Assembly: GCA_021495925.1 (NCBI GenBank)
Contig: JAKEKT010000026.1
Coordinates: 62,001 to 126,000, forward strand
Source: Diplodia intermedia
Taxonomy: Eukaryota; Ascomycota; Dothideomycetes; Botryosphaeriales; Botryosphaeriaceae
Length of the DNA: 64,000 nucleotides
Reading direction: 5' to 3'
The translations under genes were made by a program, and so were the position numbers. The notes below the pieces were generated by a model. That model made no database searches. It saw nothing but the letters and a program-made list of their open reading frames with translations, and was not told the DNA's origin. Positions 34,301 through 45,508 of the stretch are shown here, piece by piece (the stretch's first letter is position 1; every line of letters starts with the position of its first letter).

Positions 34301-34402
34301 CGCGGGGCCGTTCTTCGCAGCATGCTGCTCCTGAGTCGTGGGCTGTTGTGGGGGTTGCTGCTGCGAGCCCTCAGGCGAGGCAACACTCAGGCCGGAATCC
34401 AT
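31332..34402 (-). CDS. Zn2Cys6 transcription factor, NirA/NIT4-like
   Basis: Four exons, 34199-34402, 33097-34133, 32642-33010 and 31332-32436, give 904 residues. The zinc cluster at residues 59-87 has spacing C-x2-C-x6-C-x6-C-x2-C-x7-C (CIACRRRKSK|CDGNTPACAAC...C), followed by a basic linker and a coiled coil (KKDIDQLKTKNSTLETLI). The fungal-specific regulatory domain spans about 215-450 (LINMYFVWHYAFFTTLPKNLFYRDF; GMSFRMACDLGLNLD; RRITFWGCFLFDK). The C-terminus is Gln/Asn/Ala-rich, a likely activation region. The order resembles the nitrate regulator NirA/NIT4 group, but the target genes are unknown and no nitrate gene lies nearby. The first intron splits the zinc cluster and uses a GC donor (AAA|GCAAGC). 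Confidence 0.88.
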
Positions 34403-34863
34403 TGGTGCGCATTGCGCGCTGGCGGGGGCTGCGGCTCGGCTTGGCGGCGGGGACGGTAGACGGGTGGTCCGACAGTCGGGCTGAGCGGATTCAGCCAGGC
34501 ACAAGGGTTTCTGCTGGAGGCGAGCAGTGGCGAGAGGCAGGGTGCGATTGCAGGGCCTCGAGGGGCATGGTTGTAGCGCTGGGCCGCGAGCAAACGGTGG
34601 AGTTTTGTCAGCAGTGGCCGGCAGCATCCAGAAGGCCCAAAACCGGGGCGTCACCGCGCGATATCGGGGCGCCCACTCAGCTGTTATCTATAACAAATCA
34701 CCCGCCGCAACATCCCCAGGCCTCCCCCGGATTCAAGCCCCCATTCTACGCCTGTGCATCTCCCGGTGCTCCCGGTGCTAGCGGCGCGCCCCGGACACCG
34801 TGTATTCCAACCTCCGCGCACTCTAGGACTCGCTCCGAAGCCTGTCGCAACCGCAGTGATGTC
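34403..34863. promoter_or_regulatory. upstream region of the zinc-cluster regulator gene
   Basis: This 461-bp GC-rich stretch lies upstream of the minus-strand regulator. Frames running through it are extensions of the gene's own frame beyond its likely start. No specific site is claimed. Confidence 0.4.
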
Positions 34864-35016
34864 ATGGACTCGCGATACACTCTTTATCCGCATGATGAAT
34901 GTGGTGTAGCGCCGCGTTCCGCCAAGCAGCCTATCGGCCTGCCGCGAGAGCTTTTACTGGATATCTTCTTTTGCCTTATCCGCTGTCTCGCCGTCCAATG
35001 GTCTGAGACGGCTTGA
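34864..35016 (+). pseudogene. F-box-like fragment, broken
   Basis: A plus-strand frame of 50 residues includes PIGLPRELLLDIFFCLI, resembling the start of an F-box (LPxELLLxIFxxL). The frame ends soon after, and downstream frames are short and interrupted up to the SNF2 gene. It could be a remnant of an F-box gene, the first exon of a small gene with introns I cannot see, or chance. There is no further domain evidence. Confidence 0.22.
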
Positions 35017-35349
35017 GAAAAGGCACTTTCCGTCGGAGCTGAAGCTATGATCTGGACACAAATGATCCATTTATGTTCCGACATCTGCGTCCGGACATCT
35101 TCTTCAACTGCCCAATGAAATGCTCCAATTGAGCGCCGAGCCCATCCGTCAATGAAACCGTGGAATTGCAGCGAATCGAATATTTCCATACGGATAAGAT
35201 CTTCAACTACCCATGGAAATCCCTTGAAATGGCTACTAAATGCTGATAGACTCCCTAATATCTTGAACGCCGCCGCCCTGAGTGGTAGTAAAGCAAGCAA
35301 TTTTAGCAAAAGACCATATACCGCCAGATCCCCCCAGAAGGCAGCCGCT
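35017..35349. other. intergenic, no gene supported
   Basis: This 333-bp stretch follows the F-box-like fragment and precedes the 3' end of the SNF2 gene. A minus-strand frame crossing it (34884-35384) is not protein-like. Confidence 0.4.
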
Positions 35350-38300
35350 TCAATCCTCGTCTCCCTCATCCTCACTGTCCGCATTGAACCGTGGCAGCGT
35401 ATCTTGGTCCTCTACGATGACGAAAGACCGCCCCTGTTCATCCTGCTCGACCGGCCCAAACAGGTTCATCAATTGATCCATCGTGAGGCTGCGCACACGT
35501 TAGCACGAGTCCTTCGACTGCTGCGATTGGGGTACTTACTTCTCATGCTGCGCGCTGCTGTCCCCCATGACACGGTCAATCTGCTCTTTTTTGGCGTCCT
35601 GCATGTTTATCAATTTCTCGTCAATCGTGCCGGCAACGACGAAGCGGCTCATTGTCGTCTCCTCGGTTTGACCAATGCGGAAGACGCGGCAGAAGGCTTG
35701 CTGCTCGAGGGCCGAGTTCCACCACGGGTCAACGGAGATGACATGCTTCGCGGCGGTAATGTTGAGACCTAAACCGCCACACTTCAGGCTGGCCAGCAGG
35801 ATGGATGTGTTGTTCTTTTTGAACGACTCCAGCGCCTTGTCGCGTGTGGCGATGCTCATCTGGCCGGTGTATTCTTGGAAAGTCCACTCCTCCATCTCGC
35901 AGACCTTCTTCAGAATCTGAATCATGGAGATGAACTGCGTGTACACGATGATCTTGGCGTCCGGGTCCGCCTCCAGCCAGTTAAGGATCTGGGCCTTGAC
36001 CGCGATCGTCTTGGCCGAGGGGAGCACCGCCCCGTTCTTTTGGATCCACGACCGCGTGACACTGCTCTCGTCGACATTGTTCTTCTTCTTGCGCCACTTG
36101 CTCACCGGCGGCGCATGCGCGTTGATGTCGGCGTCATCGACATCCGACATGATCGAGTCGAGGTCGAACTCGTCGCACGGGTGTGCCCAGCTGTACTCGC
36201 ATTGGCATTGCGTGCAGCGACAGTGAGCTTCACCCCTGGCGGCCGAGTCGTGCTGCACCATCTCCAGGCACTCGCGGCAGTAGATGTGGTAGCAGGCGGT
36301 CACATAGGGAACCTCTGGAGGCTGGTGACACATCACGCACAGAGTGCGCTTCTTGAGCATCTCCCAGTCCCTACCTTTACGCAGGTCCTGCAGGTACTTG
36401 CCGAAGTTGAAGGTCCGCCCGTGCGCGCCCCCAGTGCCGACGCGGTCGTCCGGCACGTCGTCCAGGAATCCAGGCTGCTCTGCGACTGGCGTGCCTTCGT
36501 CATCTCCCTCAGACAGTGGCGGCATCGGCTTCGCGAGTATTTTGCGTAGCGCGACCATCTGCGCCTGCCGGGTAGCGTCGCCGGTCACCTCCATCTCTGC
36601 GAGCTCCCGGATCTTTTCATGGTCCTCACGTTCTAGCAAATCCTTCATCACCACCTCAACTAGTAGCACATTTCCCGTCATCTGCCGCAGGCGCAGCAGC
36701 ATCGTCAGCACGTTGCGGTAGTTGCGCTGTAGCGTGTTCTCCTGCGCGAAACTGTTCACCCGCGCCACCATGCGCCGGTGCACAATCTCGTAGATGGCTT
36801 GCTCCAGGTCGTTGAACCGCACCCAGTGCACGCGATCGCTCGCCTTGGGTAGCCTCACGATGGGCGCCCCGAACAGCGTGTCCTTGTGGGTGCGCCGGAT
36901 CATGAAGCGGCTGACCATGATGCTCAGCCTCTCCAACGGCTCCTGCCGACCGCCATCGTTGTAGTAATTCGATTTGAACACGCGGAAACTTCCCGTGTAG
37001 GGCACCTCGAGGAACTTGAAGTAGGGATATAGCTCCAGCGGTGAGTTCAGGATCGGAGTACCTGCCACTTTTGTCAGCTTCATGCAGATTTTGAAAGAAT
37101 GGGGGGAGTGGAAGCTCTGATCCGGACATGTTTGTTCGGATTGATTGGTGGCATACCCGAAAGAGCCCATCTGTACGTTGAAACCAACGCCCTGCATGCC
37201 AACGAGGTTCTCGAGCGGAAGTTCTTAATCGCTTGTGCCTCGTCAAGCACCACCCTCCTCCACTCGACGCGATGGAGAGGTCCCTTGTTCTCCTCGAAGT
37301 GCTCTTTCCACCACCTGTTCTTTTCTTCGCTTGTCTGCAATTTCAACGGTATCTCCGTTTTTGGATAGCTCTGTTGAACTTCATAGTAGGTTGTCAGGAC
37401 GATATCGAACCTGCCTAGAGCCTCTGTGAGGTTTGGGGTCTCGAAGCGGTTGCCAGCTTTCCATATCAGGATCTGGAGTCGCTGCCTAGGGTCGACGTGC
37501 TTGGCTAACTCATCGTACCATTGAGTGACAAGCGTGGCAGGTAGGACAATTAGAGTGGTTTTCCGCTCCCCAGGCTTCGGCTTCCTCGGACGCCCGTTGA
37601 TAATGTTAGCGATCATCTCCAAGGTCTTCCCGAGACCCATGGCCTGGATAAAGTTACAGTTAGCGTTAGGTAAAGCTGAGGATGGATGAAGCCGCTCTTA
37701 CATCAGCGCAGATGCCACCGTGGGGCTTGTCGTCCTCGCCGCCACGCTCCCGGTCTCGCATGAAACCAGCACCAATCAACTGATGGTTTTGAAGCGAGGT
37801 CAACATTCCCGTTATCTTCCAACCACCGCAGCCGTCTGGTCGGGCAGCACGATGAGAGAACTTCTTGCTTGCTTTGACCAGTTCATTTCGATCGGTGATT
37901 GCCCTTTTCCGCTGATTTTCCGGCACTGATGCGAGTAGCTTCTTCAAAGCTTCGGATTTTCGCGTATCCGTGATATCCGGCAAGGCTGGCGCATTCTGGT
38001 TGGCCTCCTGGTCGCGGAAGACGTCCGTCTGCATCAGCGAACCCAGAGTGCGAACGCCATTGTTGGAGGTTTCCTGCTGCGGTGACTGCGGCCTCTCATT
38101 CCTCTTTCTTTTCCTGCTGTCCTCGCCCTTCTTGGCGCGCTTCTTGGTCGCCGCTCTCTTGCGCTTGCTGCTCCCGCCCTCGACTTCCTCGCGAGGGAGC
38201 TCCTCAGGCTTTTCTTCAGCGGCATCTATCCCGCCTGCCAAGGCCAACGAAGGGCCCTCACGGACGTCGGAGATGTCCTCCCCATCACTTTGCCCTGGCC

Positions 38301-39177
38301 AAGTGCTGTTGTTGTTCTTGCCACGACGGCGTGGGGCCGGAGACTGGTTGACGAACAAACCGTCATCCGAATCGCCCTGTGAGGCGCTGTAGTCCTCGGA
38401 ACCCATGGTTCCGCCGTCTTCGATGTAACGTGCGTCCTCAGCAGCTTGGTTAGTCCTCGCTTTCTCTTCGTTCGTAATCCTGATAAACTCGACATCGTCC
38501 TCAAAAGTGCTTGTTCCATTCGCCTGCTTGGCCTCATACTCGATTTTGGCCTGTTCGAACGATGTAAGTCCTGTGGAAGCAGGCTGTTCCTGCCTCACGG
38601 CTGGCGCGTCACCAGACGGGCCCGGAATGGCATCGTTGGATGGACCAAGGCTCGGCGGAGCACCGTAGACGGGACCATAGCCATCATTGTTGATGCTCGA
38701 CTTCAGGCGCTTCCGCAGCAGGCGCATCTGCTGCAAGTTCCGCCGCTCGGGCCGGCGGGCTGGATTTGAAAGCAGTGAGTTTCCGAACTGAGGCGAATGG
38801 CCGCCCTCCGGGGCAATGGGCGCTTCGGGCGCAGCGATAGGTGCAAGAGGTGCCTGCGGCGCGGCAGCTGAGGGTGAACGCTCTTCTTGGCGATTGCTAC
38901 GTTGGTCTTCTTGATCAGTGCGAGATACCATCATTTGGTCTTGAAGAATATCGTCATCATCGTCGTCATCAATGGTGATAGGTGAAGCTTTGTCGTAGCC
39001 CAGGTCGCGATACTGGCTCTCCGGCAGCTCCGGATCGCCTTCAGGCTCTTCTTTGACGTGCACTTCATACTCGTCGACATCAATTGCCGTTTCTCTCGAC
39101 GAACCGACCTCGGAAGGCCGTGGAGGACCGATAAACGGGCTGCCCTCTGGATCTGCTTTGATCTGGGGGTCGCTCAT
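35350..39177 (-). CDS. SNF2-family ATPase with RING finger (Rad5/Rad16/Uls1 class)
   Basis: Four exons, 37702-39177, 37157-37643, 35540-37061 and 35350-35488, give 1,207 residues from the ATG at 39177. Residues 1-400 are acidic and disordered. The ATPase follows: ICADAMGLGKT (motif I, about 489-499), VLDEAQAIKN (motif II, about 624-633), ALSGTPILNSPLELYPYFKFL (motif III region), then a C3HC4 RING (CVMC..ACYHIYCREC..CTQC, about 895-940) inserted between the two RecA lobes, and GLNITAAKHVISVDPWWNSALEQQAFCRVFRIGQTEE. The RING between helicase lobes defines the Rad5/Rad16/Uls1 group, DNA translocases that can act as ubiquitin or SUMO-targeted ligases in repair and chromatin. No HIRAN domain is seen, which argues against Rad5 itself. 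Motif I has Ala where relatives have Asp/Glu. Confidence 0.92.
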
Positions 39178-40308
39178 GGTAAGTGAGGTGGGTGCGCGTG
39201 ACCTCACTAGGTTGGTTCCAAATGGACGCGGGTTAGCTGATGGACTGAAGTGAGAGTGGGGCGAGTTGTAGCGTGCGTTGGCTCTTGTGCGAGGTGTATG
39301 CGCTTGCAGTGAGGGGTTGTAACTTCTTCTTAGCTTTGGCAGATGGGTGAGGGTTGAGGAGGATGTTGACGAGATGGAGGAGGATGTTGAAGAGATGGAG
39401 GACGATGTTGAAGAGATGGAGGAGGAGAGGGTGTGGATGTTGTTATATACGATATCACCGTAAGGAAGGCCTGCTGGACCCCGACTCCAGGGTCTCCACA
39501 GATTGGGAAGGAGGGGAAAGAATATAAAGTGAGAGGTCCTCGGCATCACCGCTCACCGCTCACCTGGCCGGCCACCCACGGCCTGTGTCCACTGCCAGAT
39601 ACCCATAAGCGCACAAGCTAGTTGTGGCTGGCCTGTTGGGCCAGTCTTACCCATCTTTGGCGCAGTGTGGTGGGTGTCGACGGCCTGCCGGTTTGACGCC
39701 TCATAAGAGGCTCACTATCGCCCAGAGTAGAAGTGTGAATCTGTAAGCGCTAATTCAAGCAAACGCATACTAGGACCTAAAGCCCCGGTCGTAGTACGAG
39801 AACTTCACGATTCGGATGGAGTAGAAATGACTGCCAGCTCCTCGGGATCAAGAGGAACAATGAAACGGTTCTTGCATGGTCTATAAGAGCATTAAAATCG
39901 AAGATGAAACCTCGTATATATATACAGTTGGATTGCTGATAAAGCCATGAATGCCACAGGCAGCACGAATATCAGCGCCTGGAGCTTTAAGCTGGAAATA
40001 TCTACTCGAAGCAAAGTTAAGGAAAACTCTAAGACGGAGGTCTAAGAGGACGGAAATTGGGAAAATAAGCTAGAGAAGCGACATAAAACATGAATCAAGA
40101 ATCAAATCTAATACTTGTACAGTTCTTGTATTAAACAGAAAGCCCGGGTTTACGGGGTATCATCTTGCTTTTGAACCCTAGTCAAGTCCATTGAAGTCGT
40201 AATCCGAACACCAAACCCCGAAACGCTCAAATAGCACGTGAATAATCAACCGCTAGCCCTGGTTGTTGGCTCTTGTGGGACATAAATTTTCGTTGATCGC
40301 AGATCCGC
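39178..40308. other. intergenic 1.1 kb: SNF2 promoter and exchanger 3' region
   Basis: The part nearest the SNF2 start carries a 21-bp tandem repeat (separate entry). From about 39,750 the sequence is AT-rich with no open frame of note. Confidence 0.5.
39356..39427. repeat. 21-bp tandem repeat, about 3.4 copies
   Basis: Units GAGGAGGATGTTGACGAGATG (39356-39376), a one-change copy (39377-39397), a two-change copy (39398-39418) and a partial copy follow head to tail. It lies 180-250 bp upstream of the SNF2 start. Read on the minus strand it stays open as a Ser/Ile/Thr repeat joined in frame to the SNF2 protein, so an N-terminally longer protein cannot be excluded. Confidence 0.75.
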
Positions 40309-42089
40309 TTAGTCGGGGTAAACGAAGGCGGCGACGGCAATGATCGTATAGGTGGTCATCAGAAGCATGCCTTCCAACCAGTTGGACTTGCCGTCTCCAA
40401 TCAGATAGTTGACCAGCAGGACGGACACGAAGAGGACCGCGACCTGGAATCCGTCGAAAGAAAGGTTCATCTCATCAATGCCAATCTGAAGAAGTTAGCA
40501 ACGGAACCAATCAAAGCCGAGTTTCTGGAACTTACAATCCAGCCAATGAGAACAGTCAGCGGGAGCACGAGCAGGGCAATCTGCGTGCTGGAACCAACAG
40601 CCACACCAATGGCAAGATCCATCTTATCCTTCATAGCAACGGTGACGGCAGTAGCGTGCTCGGCAGCGTTTCCGACAATTGGGAGTAGGATCAGACCGAG
40701 GAAAGTCTCGGAAAGACCCTTGCCATCGCCTGCGACTGAGGAGATGTTGTCGACCATGAATTCGGAGCAGAAGGCCACCAGGACGGTGGAAAGACCAAGC
40801 GCGACCAGAGCTCCAATGACGGTAAGAACAGGAACCTCCTCCTCATCTTCATCATCGTCGTCCTGGTTGTTCAAAAGCTGGTCCTCATGGATCTTGCCTC
40901 CAACAGCACCCGCGGCAGCAGCGCCAATGCCCGCAATGCCCTTGTTAGCGGCACCAGGCTTGATTTCCTTGGTTCTCATCTCGCCCTTCTTGCTTGGCTC
41001 GTTGTACATGACGACGTGGGTCTTGAGCTGGAAAAGCAGATAGCAGCCATAGACGAAGAGGAGGATGATGGAAGTGCCGCGGGAAAGAGCATCCGTGTCT
41101 ACAAGGTCTCCGACCTCTTCCGAGGGCTCGACCCACATGCGGAAGACGGTGGGGATGATCAGACTTGCGACAGCTAAAGCGAGCAAGCTGGCACTGGTCT
41201 GAGCGACCGTGACGTTGAAGTGCTGTTCAACGCGGCTGACGCCTCCGAGGAAGAAACACATGCCCATAACGAGGAGCAAGTTGGAGAGCATACTTCCGAT
41301 GAGGGACGTCTTGACGATGACAAGCTCCCGCTTCACGAGCGCTTGGATACCGACAATCAGCTCGACCGCGTTACTGGAAAGGCATTTGTCAGCTCAAGTT
41401 TGCAGTTGGCGCTTCAACGGAGAATCTTACCCGAAAGAAGCGTTCAGCAAGCCTCCCAAGGTCTCTCCAATGTGCATGGCAAGCTCTTCGGTAGCGTAAC
41501 TGAGCATACCAGCCAGCGGCACGATGGCGATGAAGTTGACGACGAAAACGATGATGCCGTTCAGGTGGGCATAGTTGACGGCAAAACCAGCGGGGACGGC
41601 CAAGAGTAGAATGTTGACCCAGGAACCGAAGACGACGTGCTTGAACATGGTCCACGGAGTGATGACGGGTTGCTTTCTTGTGCGCTTCGTGCTCGTGCGG
41701 CGCTCCAAGCCGTCAAGCTTCTCCTCCTCGTCGCTGTCAGTCTTGTTCGTCTTCCTCCTGGTAAGCCCGTCGCTGGGTTCGCCGGTTCCATTGGCGGCAA
41801 TTCCAAACGGCTCGGCAGAACCGCGCGACGGAGGCGGCATGGTCGAGGCGTGGACAGGGCCGTTGTCCGGTATCCTGTTCATCTCGACTTCGCCAGAGTC
41901 GGCAACGCACGCCTCGGAGTGCGCTCTCGAATGCTGCGTGTCGTGCGAGGCGCGCGGGTTCTCCTCATCGTAAAGCGAGTCGCCGGTGTGGGAGATCTTT
42001 CGGGCCCAGGGATTCCATTGCACGGAGCCCTTCTTGGCCTTCCATGCCGTGTGCCGGGCTCTGGACTTGATGGTGTCTGCGCGGTACAT
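40309..42089 (-). CDS. Ca2+/H+ exchanger, vacuolar CAX/VCX1 type
   Basis: Exons are 41431-42089, 40536-41373 and 40309-40485, giving 557 residues. A hydrophilic N-terminus of about 165 residues precedes the membrane domain, which starts at VVFGSWVNILLLAVPAGFAV. The two hallmark repeats are present: GNAVELIVGIQALVKRELVIVKTSLIGS (c-1, about 220-247) and GNAAEHATAVTVAMKDKMDLAIGVAVGSSTQIALLVLPL (c-2, about 440-480). Between them lies an acidic run (DDDDEDEEE) in the central loop. CAX proteins use the vacuolar proton gradient to import cytosolic Ca2+ or Mn2+. The last exon supplies the final two helices (VAVLFVSVLLVNYLIGDGKSNWLEG, LMTTYTIIAVAAFVYP). A 51-nt intron with perfect signals in the 5' leader (42096-42146) would bring in an upstream ATG in another frame. 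Confidence 0.93.
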
Positions 42090-44305
42090 GGTGAGCTGTG
42101 GAGTCGCAAGGAAGGTGACAGGGCAGGGTGTGTGGGCAGGACTTACGCATGTTGGCCGAAGGATTACTACTCCTGGAGCGTGGATTACGCGCACGCTCGG
42201 GTCGGGAAATTTATTGACAGCAGGTAATGGCAGCAGGCAACAAGGCTGTCGGGCGAGCGCAGGCGGGGGCCGACAGTGCGCGTTTGTTGTGGGCGTAGGT
42301 GGCCTGTGAGCGCAGGAATTCGGGAATCGGCCGGCAGCTGGGCGGGCTGGGATTTTGTACGACGAGGAGTGCGTTGTTTGGAGAGATTGCAGCGTCGCCA
42401 GGGAGGCGATCAGGGAAGGGCGTCTGTGGCGCGGCTCGGCGATCAGTGGGCCAGTGAGGGCGTAACGCCGATGGGCGAAGGGGGAGCGAGACTAGCTGCG
42501 CACGACGCGTCCTCAATTTCCGTCAGGAGGGCTGTGTCGCAGAGAAGAAGCTTAGCACAGCGAGCTGCGGCGGCGGCAGCAGCAGCGCGGCAGATGTATG
42601 TCCTGTCTCTGGTGCTGAAACAAGCTTCGAGGTTGTTGACGTCTACTGGTGCCACGAAGGGAGCCACGGTGCCACGGTTCCAAGCTTGCTTGACATGCTT
42701 GGTTCCTCTTGTTCTCAGATCCCCGCAGGCGCTACGGCTAAACCACGCCAGCGCGCGGCCCCGCTCCGGGCCACACCACACGCGGGCGGTTGGCTGTCGT
42801 TGCCAACCGCCGTTTCCCAGCGGTCCACCGTAGGCGCTGTCTCTCGCTGGCCGCACCGTCATCGTCTGATCGGACATGCAGATGGGCAGGAGGATTGCCA
42901 CCAGTCTGTGCGCTCAATTCGTGGCGAGGGCCCGAGTGGCTGCAATATAACGCTACATTAGCCGCGGATCTGCCTTGGTTTTCGCGACCGTCTGGCCAGC
43001 TTTTCCCCTCACCTGCGCCGGCGCCGTGTACCTACGCAGCACAGTATGCGCGCTCCACGTCGTCATGCGACTCGTTTTTCCGGTGTGGCGGGGTACTGGT
43101 ACGGCATCGCGCACACCTGCGCCACCTCAACCGCCCTGCGCCACAGCTCTCGGCTCTTCTCGACGTTTTCCAGAAGCTTTGGAATCATCCGCAGCATCCA
43201 TCCGCCGGCGACTTCGGGCAAGCAACGCGAGGGCTGAGCTTACCCAGCTCACCTGCTCCAGTGCACTGCCTTGACGATGCTGACTTGGCGACCACGCCGC
43301 TCGCACTCGTGTCAAGACGCGTCCCCACTGGTAGCAACAATGAGGCCATGCTGGGTCCGCTTCTGCGAAAGGGGCCAAGGTGCGGTGAAGAGATGGTGTT
43401 TCACTTGCGCGGCCTGTGCTCACCCTCTGCCGCTGCACAGTGTTGAGCGGTAAGCCGCGCAGTCTGAGTAGCAGTTGCATTGCCGCTGCTGATTGCAATA
43501 CCTGCTGATGTCGGACCTTGTGAGAAAATGGCTAACGCTCGACAAGACCAGTCGTTTCAGCCCGCAGTCGCCAGCACAGATCAAGTCGCAGAGAACGCTC
43601 GCTCAACCAGCTGGCATTGTGATGGCACGGGCTGCTGTCGCGCATGACGAGAGGGCGGCCGAACAGTGACACGAACACTGCTGCGAGCCGACTGCTGGCG
43701 GCCCATTGGCTCCGCCACTGTGCAAGTGAGGGCTGTTGCGCCATTTGAACTCCGAGGAAACGACCGCGCCATGGAAGCGAAGGCTTGGGTGGACGGCTCG
43801 AGCTCGAGCCCAAGTTCAAAATGAGTGTGGGTAAGCGAGAGCAGCGTTACCACACAAGGTAGGTGCGGCAGCCCACTCCACCTTGGGGAGCAGTATTGAG
43901 TGAACCACCGATGCGATAAGGACATTACATATTAGGCTCTTCACCGTTGACATTTGCACTTTCTAACAGCATGGGATACACCAAACTCGAATCGCGCTTC
44001 GTATCGAATGCCAAGTCGGATGAGGGCCGGAAAAGACTGCCCAGACCCGAGTGGCTTGACAAGTGATTAAATCCGTGTAGAGCCAGAGGCAATAGTGTAG
44101 CCTCTAGACGGAGACAAGGTCAGACCTGGCTTCCAGAATATTGGTGGAATTGTTGCCTGACGCCGAGAAATCCTTCCACTCGTATAGGAATCATACACGG
44201 TGATGCCGCATGTCCTCTATAAATCGATCATGTTCCTGCACAACACCCCCGAATTTCTCTCTTGTCACCTGCTGCCTAGAGATAGCCAGAGTGGCTTCTT
44301 CGAAG
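42090..44305. other. intergenic 2.2 kb between divergent genes, no gene supported
   Basis: This holds the promoters of the exchanger (-) and the arrestin-like gene (+). It is GC-rich with long overlapping frames on both strands rich in Arg/Ala/Ser, none with domain character. A short (GCG/GCA)n stretch occurs at about 42,563-42,591. The 5' leader intron of the exchanger lies at its left edge. Confidence 0.5.
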
Positions 44306-45508
44306 ATGGCAGCATCGATCGTCCTGGATCCTAACCAGCCTTTCTACTTGTCTGGAGATGCGGTGAAAGGCCGTGTCCGATATCAATGTCTCAAGCCTAG
44401 GTCCATAGACCGTGTCGAAGTCAAGTTCTGGGGCAGAGTCAAGACAACGATCAGCGAAAAGAATGGTATGACGGGCATGTACAATCAGTACCGTGATCGT
44501 GTGTGTCTCTTCGAGGACAGCGTCATATCTGGCGGCAAGACGACCCTCGACCTTGGCATCCACAACTGGCCCTTCGACTTCACATTCCCAACAACGGTGG
44601 CCCCGAGGCAAGTCGAAAGCTGGGATTCGAAATACACAGAGAAGCAGTTCTCCGAGACGATTCTGCCTCCTTCTTTCCAGCTCAACGCCCAAGGCTTGAT
44701 CACCGGTTACTACAGCTTTATAGCCTACTCGTTAGTGGCCTACATCTACTTCAGCGACAGCAAAAAAGAACCAGAGACTGCTGAAACATTGTTGGAGTTC
44801 ATCCCATCCGCCGACGACAAGACCCAGGAATTGGAGGCCGATGTTCCCCACGCAAAAGACTGTAGCATCCGCGGGTTCGAGCTTCTCCCGGAAAGCGAAC
44901 GCCCGCGGCTGAAAAGGTTCAGTCTCAGTAACCCAACAAAACCGACTTTCCGGTTCTGCATCACAGCTTCAACGCCAAAGTTTGTGCGACCAACCGAGCC
45001 TTGGAGGCTTCTTGTCAACCTGGGCATCTTACCACCTGGATCTAAGGATGTCCCTATCGCAACGCCGCCACAGTTTGTGTTGAAATCAATCAACATCAAA
45101 TTGAACTCCAAATTGGAGCTACGGATAGTGCGCAGCTCGGAACATATCCGCCAGATTCGCGAAGACGACGCCGGAATCACATTCCAGGATATGGGAGCCC
45201 TCACTCCAGGAGAGCCGAAGGAGATCGCCATGGGCCAGCTGAAATACATGCCAGCGACTACGAACCTGTCGAGCGTGAGCCGGCGATACAAGCTGCTGGT
45301 CGAGATGTTGATCGAGACTGCGGACGGCGCGCATTCTTTCAAGCTGAAGTTCAAGGAGCCGGTGACTGTTGGGACATTGCCCATGGCAGCGCGCGGCGCG
45401 GGTGAGACCCAAGCGAGTCTGAGAGGGGACGTCGAAAGGACGATTTTGAAGGACCTTAGAGTGGCGGCGGCATTGGGTGCCACTATCCTAGAGATGATTG
45501 GAGGATGA
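44306..45508 (+). CDS. arrestin-like protein (alpha-arrestin fold)
   Basis: This is a single exon. From the ATG at 44306 (AAGATGGCA) it gives 400 residues; an in-frame ATG at 44210 would add 32 residues without domain content. The N-terminal arrestin domain shows VLDPNQPFYLSGDAVKGRVRYQ, RVEVKFWGRVKTTI, GIHNWPFDFTFP and LPPSFQLNAQGLITGYYSFIAYSLVAYIYF. The second half has SITASTPKF-like and LKSINIKLNSKLELRI beta strands, and a C-terminal RRYKLLVEMLIETADG..FKLKFKEPVTVG. Fungal alpha-arrestins recruit Rsp5-type ubiquitin ligases to membrane transporters. I see no PPxY motif in this protein, so that adaptor role is uncertain, and it may be one of the smaller lineage-specific arrestins. Confidence 0.83.
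   Translation: MAASIVLDPNQPFYLSGDAVKGRVRYQCLKPRSIDRVEVKFWGRVKTTISEKNGMTGMYNQYRDRVCLFEDSVISGGKTTLDLGIHNWPFDFTFPTTVAPRQVESWDSKYTEKQFSETILPPSFQLNAQGLITGYYSFIAYSLVAYIYFSDSKKEPETAETLLEFIPSADDKTQELEADVPHAKDCSIRGFELLPESERPRLKRFSLSNPTKPTFRFCITASTPKFVRPTEPWRLLVNLGILPPGSKDVPIATPPQFVLKSINIKLNSKLELRIVRSSEHIRQIREDDAGITFQDMGALTPGEPKEIAMGQLKYMPATTNLSSVSRRYKLLVEMLIETADGAHSFKLKFKEPVTVGTLPMAARGAGETQASLRGDVERTILKDLRVAAALGATILEMIGG

Noticed and set aside
34120..35016. 298-residue plus-strand frame through the regulator's 5' region
   Set aside because: Most of it is antisense to the zinc-cluster gene; only the last 50 codons hold an F-box-like stretch, listed separately at low confidence.
42210..43500. Several open frames of 100-218 residues on both strands
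   Set aside because: They overlap one another in a GC-rich promoter region, are Arg/Ala/Ser-rich and have no domain or splice logic.
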